A stretch of 64,000 nt of DNA from an uncultured Clostridia bacterium (GTDB taxonomy: Bacteria; Bacillota; Clostridia; TANB77; CAG-508), in assembly GCA_934154805.1 (NCBI GenBank), contig CAKPGM010000005.1, positions 12,465 to 76,464 of the forward strand, written 5' to 3'. The notes under the pieces were generated by a model. That model was not told the DNA's origin. It saw only the letters and a list, made by a program, of their open reading frames with translations, and searched no databases. Each line of letters opens with the position of its first letter. Position 1 is the first letter of the stretch. Below are positions 35,298 to 44,832 of the stretch, in pieces. The position numbers and the translations under genes were made by a program.

Positions 35298-35423
35298 CAC
35301 ATTTCCTCCTGTTTTCAAATATATTCTATTATTTTATTTTTAATACTTTTTTCTTTATGTTATAGTTTGGTCCTTACTTTTATAAATTTTTTGACATTTT
35401 TTGCAGAAAATTGCTCAAAACAC

Positions 35424-35452
35424 TTGTATTTTTCTCGATTTTATAAGATAAT
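35424..35452 (+). promoter_or_regulatory. promoter of coupling-protein-like gene
   Basis: TTGTAT (35424-35429), 17 bases, GATAAT (35447-35452). The leader is very short, which favours a start at the TTG at 35489 over 35471. Confidence 0.5.
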
Positions 35453-35470
35453 ATATATGTATGAAATTTT

Positions 35471-37810
35471 TTGAAAGTGGTGAAATTTTTGAAAGTAATA
35501 GATAAAATATTAAAAAAATTAAAAACTGATCGAAATACTTTTTTTACATATATACTCACTCTAATATCTGCTTATTTAGTTATAGATAGAGTAGTTGAAA
35601 TGTTGATGATGATTTTTACAGGAATGGCTTGTACTTATTGGGGACCAATAGGATATACTTTAGCTATTGCCTGTCCTGTGTTTGCATTCTTACTTTCATT
35701 CTCATCTAAGTATGCCGATTCAGATGCAACAAAGTTAATACTATTTGATACCTATGTTATATGTGTATATATAATGGTAATATCAATGTTCACACAATTC
35801 TTTAATCAACTTGGTTGGATGTTATTCTTATCAGTTCCAAATTTCACATATATAGCAGCTAACTTCTACACATTGATTAAACCAGCATTTTCAGCCTTAG
35901 CATTATACTTGCCTTTAACAACATTCTATTTAGTAATCAACTTCTTAATTAAGCAAGTACATGATAACAGACAAATGCTTGAATCTATATACGAATATAA
36001 AGGAATTAGCCTTGCTGATAAATCAGCATCTTGGGGAAATTATACTTGTGAATTATATTTCGGACTTGACAAACGTAATGGTACTAAGGTTAAGTTAGCA
36101 GAGGAAAAAAGATTCTACCCTACTTTAATATGTGGTGTGTCTGGCTCTGGAAAAACTTCTCTTTTATTTGAACCTATGATTGCACAAGATTTAACTAGAA
36201 AATATTTCTTTAGAGAAATATCAAAAGAAATGGGATTCACAGCTTTAAAAACAGGAATAGCAACATTAACTTGTCCTTACACTAGTGAATATATAAATGC
36301 TAACTTTAATTTAAATATGATAAAACCAAAAGAAAATAAAGTTAATGTTTATAACACTTATATGCAAAAAATGATTATTGCCGGTTCAGGTGACAATTAT
36401 GTTTATAAAAACTTAGGACTTACTTATATGGCTCCTGACATTGAATCAATAAATCGTATAAAGAAAGTACTAAAAGCTCATAAGCTAAAAGCAAATATTA
36501 TAGATCCTAACGACATAAATTCAATCGGTTTAAATCCTTTTGTATTTGATGATCCAATTCAGACAGCTATTGCAATATCAACCGTCTTAAAAGGGTTATA
36601 TGCTTCAAGCAATCCTGATATGACATTAGCTTATAGAGAAAATGCAGCAAATCAAGCTGTCGAAAACTTAGCAATATTGCTAAAAGAAATGTATCCAAGA
36701 TTACACAATGATGATTTACCTACTCTAGAAGATTTACTAAATTGCTTAACAAATTTCGATTTAGTAGTTAATTTATGTGAAGAATTAAAACAAGACCCAG
36801 AGCTTAATACTAAATATTCAGCATTAGTAAGTTATATTGAAAGAAACTTTTATCCAAATGCTCCTAGCAGAAACGATATGGAGAAATTTGTAACACATGC
36901 AACAGCTCAATTAGATAGTTTATTAAGATATTCTGGTGTTAAGAACATCCTATGCAATAGAATAAACACAATTAATTTTGATAAAGCATTATCAAACGGA
37001 GAACTTACTCTAATTTGTACAAGACGTGGAGATTTAGGACCAAATATTCATCAAGCATTCGGTTTATTCTGTATTCTTATGATGGAATATTCAGTACTAA
37101 GAAGACCTGGAACAGAAAAAGATAGGATTCCACACTTCTTATACATTGACGAATTCTCAGATTTTGTAGGAGACGCTACAGACCCATTATTTACAATATA
37201 TAGAAAATATAAGGTTTCAACAGTTGTTTCTGTTCAAAACTTAGCTCAATTAGATGGTGCAGATAAAAAACACAGATCAACAATAGTTTCTAACTGTTCT
37301 AATAAATTCGTATTTGGTAACAACTCTCCAGAAGACAACGAATGGTGGTCTAAAGAAATTGGTGAAGAAAAGAGATGGCAATTTGGTAATAGTTATGATA
37401 CAGCAAAAGGAGAATACGAGTCAAAGCTATCTGGAATCAAATATGGACCTGAAATAAGATATAAACCAGGAAAAATACAAGCACTTAAATTTAAACAAGG
37501 TTTCTACAAGCTAAAAAATATAGGTGGTAAGTTTGATAATGGTATTGTTATATTAGATTTCTTATCAGCAAAATATTCAGAGGATAAACCTGTTAAGTTT
37601 TATGATTTTGATAAATATAATTCAGGTACACCTTATACTCCTGAAGAATCAGTTAATAAGAAGCAAAAAAATAATTTAAAACATTATCATTTTGATGACA
37701 ATGTTGAAGATGAAATTGATCCAATTAATACAGATACAACAGATTCAAAATATCTATTTGATAATGAAGATGCAATCGTAATCAATTTAAAGAAACAAAA
37801 CAAACAATAA
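35471..37810 (+). CDS. VirD4/TraG-type coupling ATPase-like protein
   Basis: The protein has about 775 residues. Four or five hydrophobic helices fill residues 20-165. The ATPase domain has LICGVSGSGKTSLLFEP (Walker A) near 215 and HFLYIDEFSDFVGD (Walker B) near 560, followed by a TraG/TraD-like conserved segment (VSTVVSVQNLAQLDG...SNCSNKFVFGNNS). Coupling proteins hand relaxase-bound DNA or proteins to a type IV secretion channel. No secretion channel genes are present, so it is an orphan here. Both possible starts are TTG (35471 or 35489). Confidence 0.75.
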   Translation: MKVVKFLKVIDKILKKLKTDRNTFFTYILTLISAYLVIDRVVEMLMMIFTGMACTYWGPIGYTLAIACPVFAFLLSFSSKYADSDATKLILFDTYVICVYIMVISMFTQFFNQLGWMLFLSVPNFTYIAANFYTLIKPAFSALALYLPLTTFYLVINFLIKQVHDNRQMLESIYEYKGISLADKSASWGNYTCELYFGLDKRNGTKVKLAEEKRFYPTLICGVSGSGKTSLLFEPMIAQDLTRKYFFREISKEMGFTALKTGIATLTCPYTSEYINANFNLNMIKPKENKVNVYNTYMQKMIIAGSGDNYVYKNLGLTYMAPDIESINRIKKVLKAHKLKANIIDPNDINSIGLNPFVFDDPIQTAIAISTVLKGLYASSNPDMTLAYRENAANQAVENLAILLKEMYPRLHNDDLPTLEDLLNCLTNFDLVVNLCEELKQDPELNTKYSALVSYIERNFYPNAPSRNDMEKFVTHATAQLDSLLRYSGVKNILCNRINTINFDKALSNGELTLICTRRGDLGPNIHQAFGLFCILMMEYSVLRRPGTEKDRIPHFLYIDEFSDFVGDATDPLFTIYRKYKVSTVVSVQNLAQLDGADKKHRSTIVSNCSNKFVFGNNSPEDNEWWSKEIGEEKRWQFGNSYDTAKGEYESKLSGIKYGPEIRYKPGKIQALKFKQGFYKLKNIGGKFDNGIVILDFLSAKYSEDKPVKFYDFDKYNSGTPYTPEESVNKKQKNNLKHYHFDDNVEDEIDPINTDTTDSKYLFDNEDAIVINLKKQNKQ

Positions 37811-37813
37811 TAA

Positions 37814-37843
37814 AAAAATTCCCCCTTAAAAGGGGAATTTTTT
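37814..37843. terminator. bidirectional terminator
   Basis: AAAAATTCCCC-CTTAAA-AGGGGAATTTTT between the convergent coupling-protein-like and relaxation-protein genes. Confidence 0.85.
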
Positions 37844-38781
37844 TATCCTAATAGTTTAATTTCTACATTCTCTAATTTATATTTATTTGTTGTTTCATCT
37901 AACTTAAATGTTATTAAGCTCTTATCAAGACTTTCTTCATTTTGTCTTAAGTCTGTTGTATAATATAAATTTATTTTATCTATTTCTAATCCATTCATTA
38001 CAATTACTTTAAACACTTCCGCCATATGTTTTTCATCTTCGCATAATAGAATAAGTTGTGGTAATGTTTTAAACCCTGAATCCATTGGAGCAAAATTCTT
38101 ATAGAAATCTTGATATAGTTTCATTTTTTCCACAAGTTTCTTTTCCCAATCAGGTTCCCTTCTAACTACTTCGAAAATAAAATCTATTGACTTTAATGCT
38201 TTCTTTAATGTAACTTTACCTCCAGTAGCTTTAAATGTCTTATTTGGCGTTTTCGCTGTAATCTGAGGTTTTACTTGATAAGAATCGAATGTTTTTACTT
38301 TTTCCATATATGCTATCAATAATTGATTACCAGCTAATCTCTTTTTTATCATTGCTACAGGCTTTGTGTTGTCTGTTGGTTGCCATTTACATTCTATACC
38401 TCTTGAACCAAGTAAGTATTTTCCCATTTTTTCTAGACAATAAACTCTATATATTCCTTTTCCGTCTTCTGAGTTAAAATAATATCTTGTCAAAATTTTA
38501 GTTTTTACTAGTTGTTCCAATTTATTATTTAATTTATCTTGTGATTTTACTTCAACATTTTCTCTTTCTAATAATTTAAATAGTTGTCTTGATGTAATGA
38601 ATTCAAATTGATTTACAAGTTCCATAATTCTAAAGTGAACATCATTAATGTGTCCTACATTTATTTTTTGAACAATTTGATTCATAGACACATATCCGTC
38701 TTTCCCATCAAATACTTTTATTTCTCCCTCTCTTATTGCAAATGGAGATACAGTTGTTTTGATATTAGAATCTTCTACCAT
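37843..38781 (-). CDS. replication-relaxation-like protein
   Basis: The protein has 312 residues. Residues 45-125 resemble a winged helix (VNQFEFITSRQLFKLLE, LEQLVKTKILTRYYF, YRVYCLEKMGKYLLG). The remainder (KSIDFIFEVVR..., LPQLILLCEDEKHMAEVFKVI) fits the replication-relaxation family linked to plasmid and conjugative elements. It converges with the VirD4-like gene, and the two probably derive from the same mobile element. It may bind a DNA origin; there is no relaxase nearby. Confidence 0.7.
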   Translation of the reverse strand: MVEDSNIKTTVSPFAIREGEIKVFDGKDGYVSMNQIVQKINVGHINDVHFRIMELVNQFEFITSRQLFKLLERENVEVKSQDKLNNKLEQLVKTKILTRYYFNSEDGKGIYRVYCLEKMGKYLLGSRGIECKWQPTDNTKPVAMIKKRLAGNQLLIAYMEKVKTFDSYQVKPQITAKTPNKTFKATGGKVTLKKALKSIDFIFEVVRREPDWEKKLVEKMKLYQDFYKNFAPMDSGFKTLPQLILLCEDEKHMAEVFKVIVMNGLEIDKINLYYTTDLRQNEESLDKSLITFKLDETTNKYKLENVEIKLLG

Positions 38782-38798
38782 TTTTATTCCTCCCTTAA

Positions 38799-39293
38799 TT
38801 ATACTAATTTTAGTTTAATTTTCTTTTTGTCTTCAACAATTTTCTTCACATAAACTTCTACTCTTTGTCCATATTCAAAGCCTTCTTTATATTCAGCCAT
38901 TCCGACTAAATTAGGCTTTAATTCTATGAATATTCCTCTTTTGTCTTTTTCAGTTTCTCTGATTATACCAGGTATCACTGTTTTCTCTTGTACATCTCTT
39001 ATATTCTCGTCCCAAGTTCCTAACATTTCTTTATATGAAAAATATACTCTATTTTTCTCTTTATTTATGTCTTTTACCATAACATTAATCTTCTGTCCCA
39101 CCGAAAGTCTTTCTGCCGGTGTCTTTATTCTTGCAACAGAAATATCTTCTATATAAAGTAGTCCATCTATTCCTTTATCTGTCTGTATAAAAGCACCATA
39201 TGGTTGTATATTTTTTACTACACCACTCATTACTTGACCTTTAGATATTTCTCTTATTTTATTTTCAAGATTATATGTTTTCTTATCGTTCAT
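38799..39293 (-). CDS. S1 RNA-binding domain protein
   Basis: The protein has 164 residues. The first S1 domain is residues 18-88 (GQVMSGVVKNIQPYGAFIQT...GIDGLLYIEDIS...GQKINVMVKDINKEKNRVYFSYK). A second, weaker S1-like unit (VIPGIIRETEKDKRGIFIEL...GQRVEVYVKKIVEDKKKIKLKL) follows to the end. It binds RNA, and its likely role is in translation or RNA turnover. It sits between the relaxation-like gene and the pseudouridine synthases on the same strand. Confidence 0.8.
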   Translation of the reverse strand: MNDKKTYNLENKIREISKGQVMSGVVKNIQPYGAFIQTDKGIDGLLYIEDISVARIKTPAERLSVGQKINVMVKDINKEKNRVYFSYKEMLGTWDENIRDVQEKTVIPGIIRETEKDKRGIFIELKPNLVGMAEYKEGFEYGQRVEVYVKKIVEDKKKIKLKLV

Positions 39294-39345
39294 TTTTTCG
39301 ACATCCGCCTTTTCTTCTGTTTACACTATTCTTCCACATTTTCTA

Positions 39346-40065
39346 TTATTTGTCAATAGTAAAATATTCTACTTCTTTAGATGTTAAATATCTCCAATGC
39401 CCTATTTCAATATTCTTAACATCTAAATTACCTATTCTTCTTCTATGTAAAGCTAAAACTTTCTTGCCTATAGCCTCACACATCTTTCTTACTTCTCTAT
39501 TTTTACCTTCATGAATTGTAATTTGTAGTCTTGAAATTTGCTTTTCTTCGTCAGTCTTTAATATCTTAACTTTAGCTTTTCCTGAGATATAATCTTCTAT
39601 TTCAACTCCATCTTCAAGTCTTTTTACATCTTCTTGACTTACAATTCCTTTAACAGTTACAGTATATGTTTTTTCTATTTCGTTTTTTGGATGTGTTACT
39701 GTATTTATAAACGCTCCATCGTTTGTCAAAAGAAGTGCTCCTGATGTGTACATATCAAGTCTTCCCACTGGCAAAACCTTTTCTTTTACATTTACTAAGT
39801 CTAGCACTGTTGGTCTATCAAACTGATCTTTTACAGTAGTAACATATCCAATTGGTTTATTAAGCAAAATATAAATATACTTCTCTACTTTCTTAATTTC
39901 TTTGCCATCAAACTCTATTTTATCAGTTTCGGGATTAACTTTTGTTCCTAATTCTGTTACAACTTTTCCATTTACTTTTACTTTGCCTTCTAATATATAT
40001 TCTTCGCATTTTCTTCTTGCAGCAACTCCATTATTTGCAAGATATTTTTGTAATCTTTCTTCCAT
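39346..40065 (-). CDS. rluB: RsuA/RluB-type pseudouridine synthase
   Basis: The protein has 239 residues: an S4 RNA-binding domain (ERLQKYLANNGVAARRKCEEYI) at 1-60, then the catalytic domain with LLNKPIGYVTT and PVGRLDMYTSGALLLTND, where the Asp is catalytic, ending in EGKNREVRKMCEAIG. It makes pseudouridine in rRNA; RluB (23S) is the best guess by length, RsuA is possible. It starts 3 bases after the RluD-like gene, so the two are translated together. Confidence 0.9.
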   Translation of the reverse strand: MEERLQKYLANNGVAARRKCEEYILEGKVKVNGKVVTELGTKVNPETDKIEFDGKEIKKVEKYIYILLNKPIGYVTTVKDQFDRPTVLDLVNVKEKVLPVGRLDMYTSGALLLTNDGAFINTVTHPKNEIEKTYTVTVKGIVSQEDVKRLEDGVEIEDYISGKAKVKILKTDEEKQISRLQITIHEGKNREVRKMCEAIGKKVLALHRRRIGNLDVKNIEIGHWRYLTSKEVEYFTIDK

Positions 40066-40068
40066 TTA

Positions 40069-40986
40069 TTAACCCAACTTTCTTTCTTCTAATTGTTTTA
40101 ATACTTCTTCAAAATATTCAGGAAGAGGTGCCTCTAATTTTATGTCTTTTCCTGTTATTGGATGTTTAAATTCTAAATATTTTGCGTGTAACATTTGTCC
40201 CTTTACTCCAAATTCATTCTTGCCATTAGAATAAACTTCATCTCCAATTACTGGATGTTCGATATATGACATATGCACTCTTATTTGATGTGTTCTTCCT
40301 GTATCTATTTTCACTTCTAGTAAAGTATATTTATCGTATCTCGCTAACACTTTAAAATGAGTAACAGCTTCTTTTCCATTTTTATCTACTGTCATTTTCT
40401 TTCTATCCTTCTGGCTTCTAGCAATTGGCATATCTATTGTAGCTTCATTTTCAGGAACAGTTCCTCTAACTAATGCAATATATTTTTTTATTACTTTTCT
40501 GTCTTGTATTTGTTTACTCATATTCATATGTGCTAAATCGTTCTTAGCAATTATTAATAAACCTGATGTATCTTTGTCTAATCTATGAACAATTCCCGGT
40601 CTAATTTCTCCTCCAATTCCAGACAAGCTATCCTTGCACATTGCGAGTATGGCATTTACAAGTGTACCATCCGGATTTCCATTTGCAGGATGAACTACCA
40701 TTCCTTTTGGTTTATTGACTACTATAATATCTTTATCTTCATAGATTACCGGCACCGGAATGTCTTGTGCTACCAATTTTGTTTCAACAACCTCCGGCAT
40801 ATTAATTTGTATTCTATCTCCTGCTTCTGGTTTATATGATGCTTTTTGTATTTTTTCATTTACAAGTATATCTCCATTTTCCAGCAATCTCTTAATTGTT
40901 GTTCTAGATAATTCTTTCTTCTCTTCTGCTATATACATATCTAATCTTTTATTTTGTTCATTATCTTTTACAACTAATTCTTCCAC
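40069..40986 (-). CDS. RluD-family pseudouridine synthase
   Basis: The protein has 305 residues from a GTG start (VEELVVKD), which follows AAAGGAG and stands 1 base after the stop of the upstream membrane protein; an ATG eight codons earlier has no RBS. S4 domain at 8-65, then VVNKPKGMVVHP and the catalytic PGIVHRLDKDTSGLLIIAKN. RluC/RluD/YlyB-type enzymes modify 23S rRNA. It is coupled to both its neighbours. Confidence 0.9.
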   Translation of the reverse strand: MEELVVKDNEQNKRLDMYIAEEKKELSRTTIKRLLENGDILVNEKIQKASYKPEAGDRIQINMPEVVETKLVAQDIPVPVIYEDKDIIVVNKPKGMVVHPANGNPDGTLVNAILAMCKDSLSGIGGEIRPGIVHRLDKDTSGLLIIAKNDLAHMNMSKQIQDRKVIKKYIALVRGTVPENEATIDMPIARSQKDRKKMTVDKNGKEAVTHFKVLARYDKYTLLEVKIDTGRTHQIRVHMSYIEHPVIGDEVYSNGKNEFGVKGQMLHAKYLEFKHPITGKDIKLEAPLPEYFEEVLKQLEERKLG

Positions 40987-40987
40987 T

Positions 40988-42727
40988 TTATTCTCCTTTA
41001 TTTCTTTCATATATTACAAAATATTCATCCGAATAAATTTGATTATATCTGTCATCCTTTTCTATTAGCATATTAAGTTTTGATTTTTTTCCTAAAATCA
41101 TATGTGTTATATCATATTTTTCAAAAACTCTCTCATAGTATCTTGATATTGTTGATGCACCTATATAGTCTGAGAAAATATCTCTACCCTTTGCTAATTC
41201 AGCATCTTCAGAATTTTCTATTTTATTAAATTCAGGTGCATATAAGTCCGCTCTAGAATCAATAAATACTGGTATTCCTCTGAATATTAGATAACTTCCA
41301 TAATTGTATTCATTAAATAATCTAATTGTTTTCAAATCTAGATTTTCCGTTATATATGTCGCTGCATCAACCGGATATGATGATTCTCTTACGAATTTAT
41401 CATCTACTTTTGGTCTTATTTCTAGTATTGCTAGTAATGCTATTATGCATATAACGGCAATAGTTCCCAATGTTGATATCATTATATTCTCAAGTTCTGC
41501 TAGTCCTCTGTTATCATATTTTCTGAATAAATCAGCAATTAACTTTGCTATAATCGCACTTCCAAATAAAACAAACATTGAAACTTGTCTTCTTGTCATA
41601 AACATTAATAAAGCTAATCCCGCTAACATAAATAGATCTTTTAATCTTATCTTTGTGTCTGTAAATAACAATATTGCCAACACAGCCACAAGTGTAACTA
41701 ATATTTCCTTTGCATTTATTAGAGTTAAAGGAAGATGTTCACTTATATTCTCTGTTGTATTTCCCTGCATTGTTTTATATAAATAAGTATATGGTGTATC
41801 TCCTAGCGGGGTTAGTAAACCTGTAAAAGCACATATTATCATCACTAATATCAACCATTTTGTTGCTTTATTTTTTTCATATTTTATTCTATAAGGATTT
41901 TCTCTTCTATTCTTTTGGTTTTCTATAAATTTCTTGTGGTCTTCAATTGCCTCTTCTTTTTTAGCAATTGTTTTATTTATTTTCTCTGTATACTTTTCTT
42001 TCTTTTTGTTCAACAACTTATTATATATTTTTATTCTAATATTATATAATTTTTGCTTTACTTTATATATTGGTTCTGCATCTATTATTGTAAATATTAA
42101 GTATTCCGCAACATATGGTAAGAATATTACAAAGAAGAATGGCCACACAGCACAATGTAAATTTGCTATTGCTATCGAAATTAATACCATTCCAATAGGA
42201 TACCTTATCTTTTTAGTTTCCAGGAATTTTTCAATCAATAATATAGCTAATTCCAATAATATAAATGTTACTAGTTGTGCTCTTGCTGCTATATAATCTT
42301 TCATCAAATACATTGCACCTATTGTAATAAAAAATGCAACTGGTTTGTTTTTTGATATTTTATAATTAGTAAAATACATCAATACTCCCAGTACACAAGC
42401 TAATACTATTGTTGAAATAAATATTCCCATTAGTCCGAAAGCGTTGTATATTAGATATATAATTACATCATATGCCCAGTGAGGATATGTGTATGGCATA
42501 TTTTCATGCCAAGAAAATGGATCTTGCATATCTACTGTTTTTGTATTTACTATATGTTCACCTATCTTTATAGTATAATAAGTATCATTTTGAAGAGTTA
42601 TAGGACATAATGATATACAAAAAATAACTATTGCAACTATTGCTAATATGTTAAATTTTATGGCTTTTACTTTTGGGCTGTCCTCTTTTTTCTCTTTATT
42701 TTTATGCTTTTTCAATATATTTTTCAC
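40988..42727 (-). CDS. polytopic membrane protein, GT-C-like
   Basis: The protein has 579 residues with about ten hydrophobic helices (first at 28-46). The first outside loop has QNDTYYTIKIGEHIV and DPFSWHENMPYTYPHWAYD, the acidic-residue loop typical of GT-C lipid-linked sugar transferases. A Lys/Glu-rich cytoplasmic loop lies near 225-285. The C-terminal soluble part (RLFNEYNYGSYLIFRG...FIDSRADLY) is also seen in such proteins. The acceptor is unknown. It heads the transcription unit containing the two pseudouridine synthases. Confidence 0.65.
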   Translation of the reverse strand: MKNILKKHKNKEKKEDSPKVKAIKFNILAIVAIVIFCISLCPITLQNDTYYTIKIGEHIVNTKTVDMQDPFSWHENMPYTYPHWAYDVIIYLIYNAFGLMGIFISTIVLACVLGVLMYFTNYKISKNKPVAFFITIGAMYLMKDYIAARAQLVTFILLELAILLIEKFLETKKIRYPIGMVLISIAIANLHCAVWPFFFVIFLPYVAEYLIFTIIDAEPIYKVKQKLYNIRIKIYNKLLNKKKEKYTEKINKTIAKKEEAIEDHKKFIENQKNRRENPYRIKYEKNKATKWLILVMIICAFTGLLTPLGDTPYTYLYKTMQGNTTENISEHLPLTLINAKEILVTLVAVLAILLFTDTKIRLKDLFMLAGLALLMFMTRRQVSMFVLFGSAIIAKLIADLFRKYDNRGLAELENIMISTLGTIAVICIIALLAILEIRPKVDDKFVRESSYPVDAATYITENLDLKTIRLFNEYNYGSYLIFRGIPVFIDSRADLYAPEFNKIENSEDAELAKGRDIFSDYIGASTISRYYERVFEKYDITHMILGKKSKLNMLIEKDDRYNQIYSDEYFVIYERNKGE

Positions 42728-42793
42728 TTGTTTTCTCCTTATTGTTTTATACTGCTAATTATACCAGTTTCTACCATAAAAAGCAATACAAAA

Positions 42794-42820
42794 AGAAGAT
42801 TGCACTTTAAGCAACCTTCT
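42794..42820 (-). terminator. terminator of tsf
   Basis: AGAAGGTTGC / GCAATCTTCT hairpin on the minus strand followed by TTTTTG, 9 bases after the tsf stop. Confidence 0.8.
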
Positions 42821-42828
42821 CTTATATT

Positions 42829-43707
42829 TTATTTTAATTGTTTTGCAACTTCTTCAGCAAAGTTTTCTTCTCTTTTTTCTAATCCTTCACCTTTTTCAAG
42901 TCTTGCAAATCTGTTTATTGTAGCACCTTTTTCTTTTAATAATTGTTTAATCTTCATGTCTGGATTTTTAACAAATTCTTGATCTACTAAGCAAATTTCT
43001 GAATAGAATTTTCCAATTCTTCCTTGTACCATTTTTTCAGCTATTGCTTCTGGTTTTCCTTCATTTATAGCTTGAGCTTTTAGTATTTCCATCTCTTTGT
43101 CTATTCTTTCTTGTGGTACTTCGCTCTCACTTACGAATTCTGGTCTTGCTGCTGCTATTTGCATACATACATCTTTTGCAAGTTGGTCATCAGCATTTTC
43201 CATATCTACTAATACAGCAATTTTTCCTTCTCCGTGAATATATGTTGCTAGTTTTCCGTTTGTTTCAAATCTAGCAAATCTTCTTACTGACATATTTTCT
43301 CCGATTGTAGCTATTTTGTTTGTTAATACTTCTTGTACTGTTTTGTCTGGTTCAGCTATTGATTTTTGAGCTAATAATTCTTCAACATCCTTTGGATTGT
43401 TTAAAGCTACTTGTTTTACAACATCTTTAACAAAAGCTTTGAATTCTTCATTTTTTGCAACGAAGTCAGTTTCAGCATTTACTTCTACAACTGCTCCTAC
43501 TTTTGCATCTTCTGATAAGTAGCTATCTACTAATCCTTCTGCTGCTATTCTTGATGATTTTTTAGCTGCTTTTGTTATTCCTCTTTCACGTAATAACTCT
43601 GTTGCTTTTTCCATATCTCCATCTGTCTCTGTTAATACTTTTTTGCAGTCCATCATTCCTGCACCTGTTTTTTCTCTTAATTCTTTTACTTGGCTTGCTG
43701 TAATCAT
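42829..43707 (-). CDS. tsf: translation elongation factor Ts
   Basis: The protein has 292 residues. The N-terminal UBA-like domain and contact motif (VKELREKTGAGMMDCKKVL) and the core TDFVAKNEEFKAF are diagnostic. It exchanges GDP for GTP on EF-Tu. The RBS is GGGAGGT. It follows rpsB as in most bacteria, with a hairpin between them (43779-43804). Confidence 0.97.
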   Translation of the reverse strand: MITASQVKELREKTGAGMMDCKKVLTETDGDMEKATELLRERGITKAAKKSSRIAAEGLVDSYLSEDAKVGAVVEVNAETDFVAKNEEFKAFVKDVVKQVALNNPKDVEELLAQKSIAEPDKTVQEVLTNKIATIGENMSVRRFARFETNGKLATYIHGEGKIAVLVDMENADDQLAKDVCMQIAAARPEFVSESEVPQERIDKEMEILKAQAINEGKPEAIAEKMVQGRIGKFYSEICLVDQEFVKNPDMKIKQLLKEKGATINRFARLEKGEGLEKREENFAEEVAKQLK

Positions 43708-43778
43708 TATATAACCTCCCTTTATTTAGACATAAGAAGTTATCTCTATTTACTTCTTATCCTTTTATATTATAATTT

Positions 43779-43804
43779 AAAGGATAGGGCACGCCCTACC
43801 CTTT
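43779..43804 (-). terminator. rpsB-tsf intercistronic hairpin
   Basis: AAAGGGTAGGGC-GT-GCCCTATCCTTT on the minus strand between rpsB and tsf, followed by AAATTATAATATAAAAGG without a clear T-run. It is likely an attenuator or mRNA-processing hairpin rather than a full terminator. Confidence 0.55.
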
Positions 43805-43824
43805 ATTATATATTTAATCTTAAA

Positions 43825-44610
43825 TTATTCAGCTTCGTTTTCTTCAGCTTTTTCAACAACTTCTTCAATGCTTGTTGGTTCTTCTGAAACTTCTTGAACT
43901 TCTTCAGTTTCTTCTGCTTCAAAAGATTCTCCTTGTCTTCCTTCTATTACTGCATTTGCCATTGTATCAGCTATTAATTTAACTGCTCTTATAGCATCAT
44001 CATTTCCTGGAATTACATAGTCAACATCTTCTGGGTTGCAGTTTGTGTCTATTAGTCCTACTGTTGGGATGTTTAATTTTCTTGCTTCTAATATAGCATT
44101 TCTTTCTTTTTTAGGATCTACTATGAATAAAACTCCTGGCATCTCTTTCATATTTTTGATACCACCTAAGTTTTTCTCTAGTTTATCCATTTCTTTTTTA
44201 AGAAGTATAACTTCTTTTTTAGGTAATACATCGAAAGTTCCGTCTTCTTGCATTTTTTCAAGTTCGTTTAATCTTTCAATTCTTTTTTCTATTGTAGCAA
44301 AGTTTGTAAGCATTCCACCTAACCATCTTTGGTTAACATAGTACATACCACATTTTTCAGCTGCTTCTTTCATGCAGTCTTGAGCTTGTTTCTTTGTTCC
44401 TACAAATAGAACTGTTTTTCCTTCTTCAGCTTGTTCTTTTAAGAATTCATAAGCCTCATCAAGTTTTTTAGATGTTTTTTGTAAATCGATGATGTGAATA
44501 CCATTTCTAGCTTGGAATATATATTCAGCCATTCTAGGATCCCATCTTCTTGTTTGATGTCCAAAATGAACACCAGCTTCTAGTAATTGTTTCATTGCAA
44601 CTACTGCCAT
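43825..44610 (-). CDS. rpsB: 30S ribosomal protein S2
   Basis: The protein has 261 residues from the ATG ([19 protein letters not shown]) behind [44 protein letters not shown] and [16 protein letters not shown] are the S2 signatures. The C-terminal 40 residues are an acidic Glu-rich tail longer than in many S2 proteins. It belongs to the small subunit and is co-transcribed with tsf. Its leader lies in 44611-44740. Confidence 0.97.
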   Translation of the reverse strand: MAVVAMKQLLEAGVHFGHQTRRWDPRMAEYIFQARNGIHIIDLQKTSKKLDEAYEFLKEQAEEGKTVLFVGTKKQAQDCMKEAAEKCGMYYVNQRWLGGMLTNFATIEKRIERLNELEKMQEDGTFDVLPKKEVILLKKEMDKLEKNLGGIKNMKEMPGVLFIVDPKKERNAILEARKLNIPTVGLIDTNCNPEDVDYVIPGNDDAIRAVKLIADTMANAVIEGRQGESFEAEETEEVQEVSEEPTSIEEVVEKAEENEAE

Positions 44611-44750
44611 AATTGTTCCTCCTTTTAGTTTTACCCTCCACAAATTATTAACATTTAAAAAGACTTATACATGAAAAAAGATTTATATAAGCACTCCTTT
44701 TTAAACTACTACTTGTGTGCGTATTTTCTAACGTATAATATTATATCAAA

Positions 44751-44776
44751 AAAACTCCTGCATTGCAAGAGTTTTT
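44751..44776. terminator. terminator after LRR prepilin-like gene
   Basis: AAAACTCCTGC-ATT-GCAAGAGTTTT hairpin with T-runs on both sides; it ends the minus-strand gene at 44833-46740 and insulates rpsB. Confidence 0.75.
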
Positions 44777-44832
44777 TCAAATTTTGTTATTTTTATAATA
44801 ATTTATTTCAAAACAGTCTAGATTTATTTTTC

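Noticed and set aside
43779..43804. The hairpin between rpsB and tsf as a complete terminator separating the genes.
   Set aside because: It has no T-run in the direction of transcription and tsf has no strong promoter of its own nearby; the pair is normally co-transcribed.
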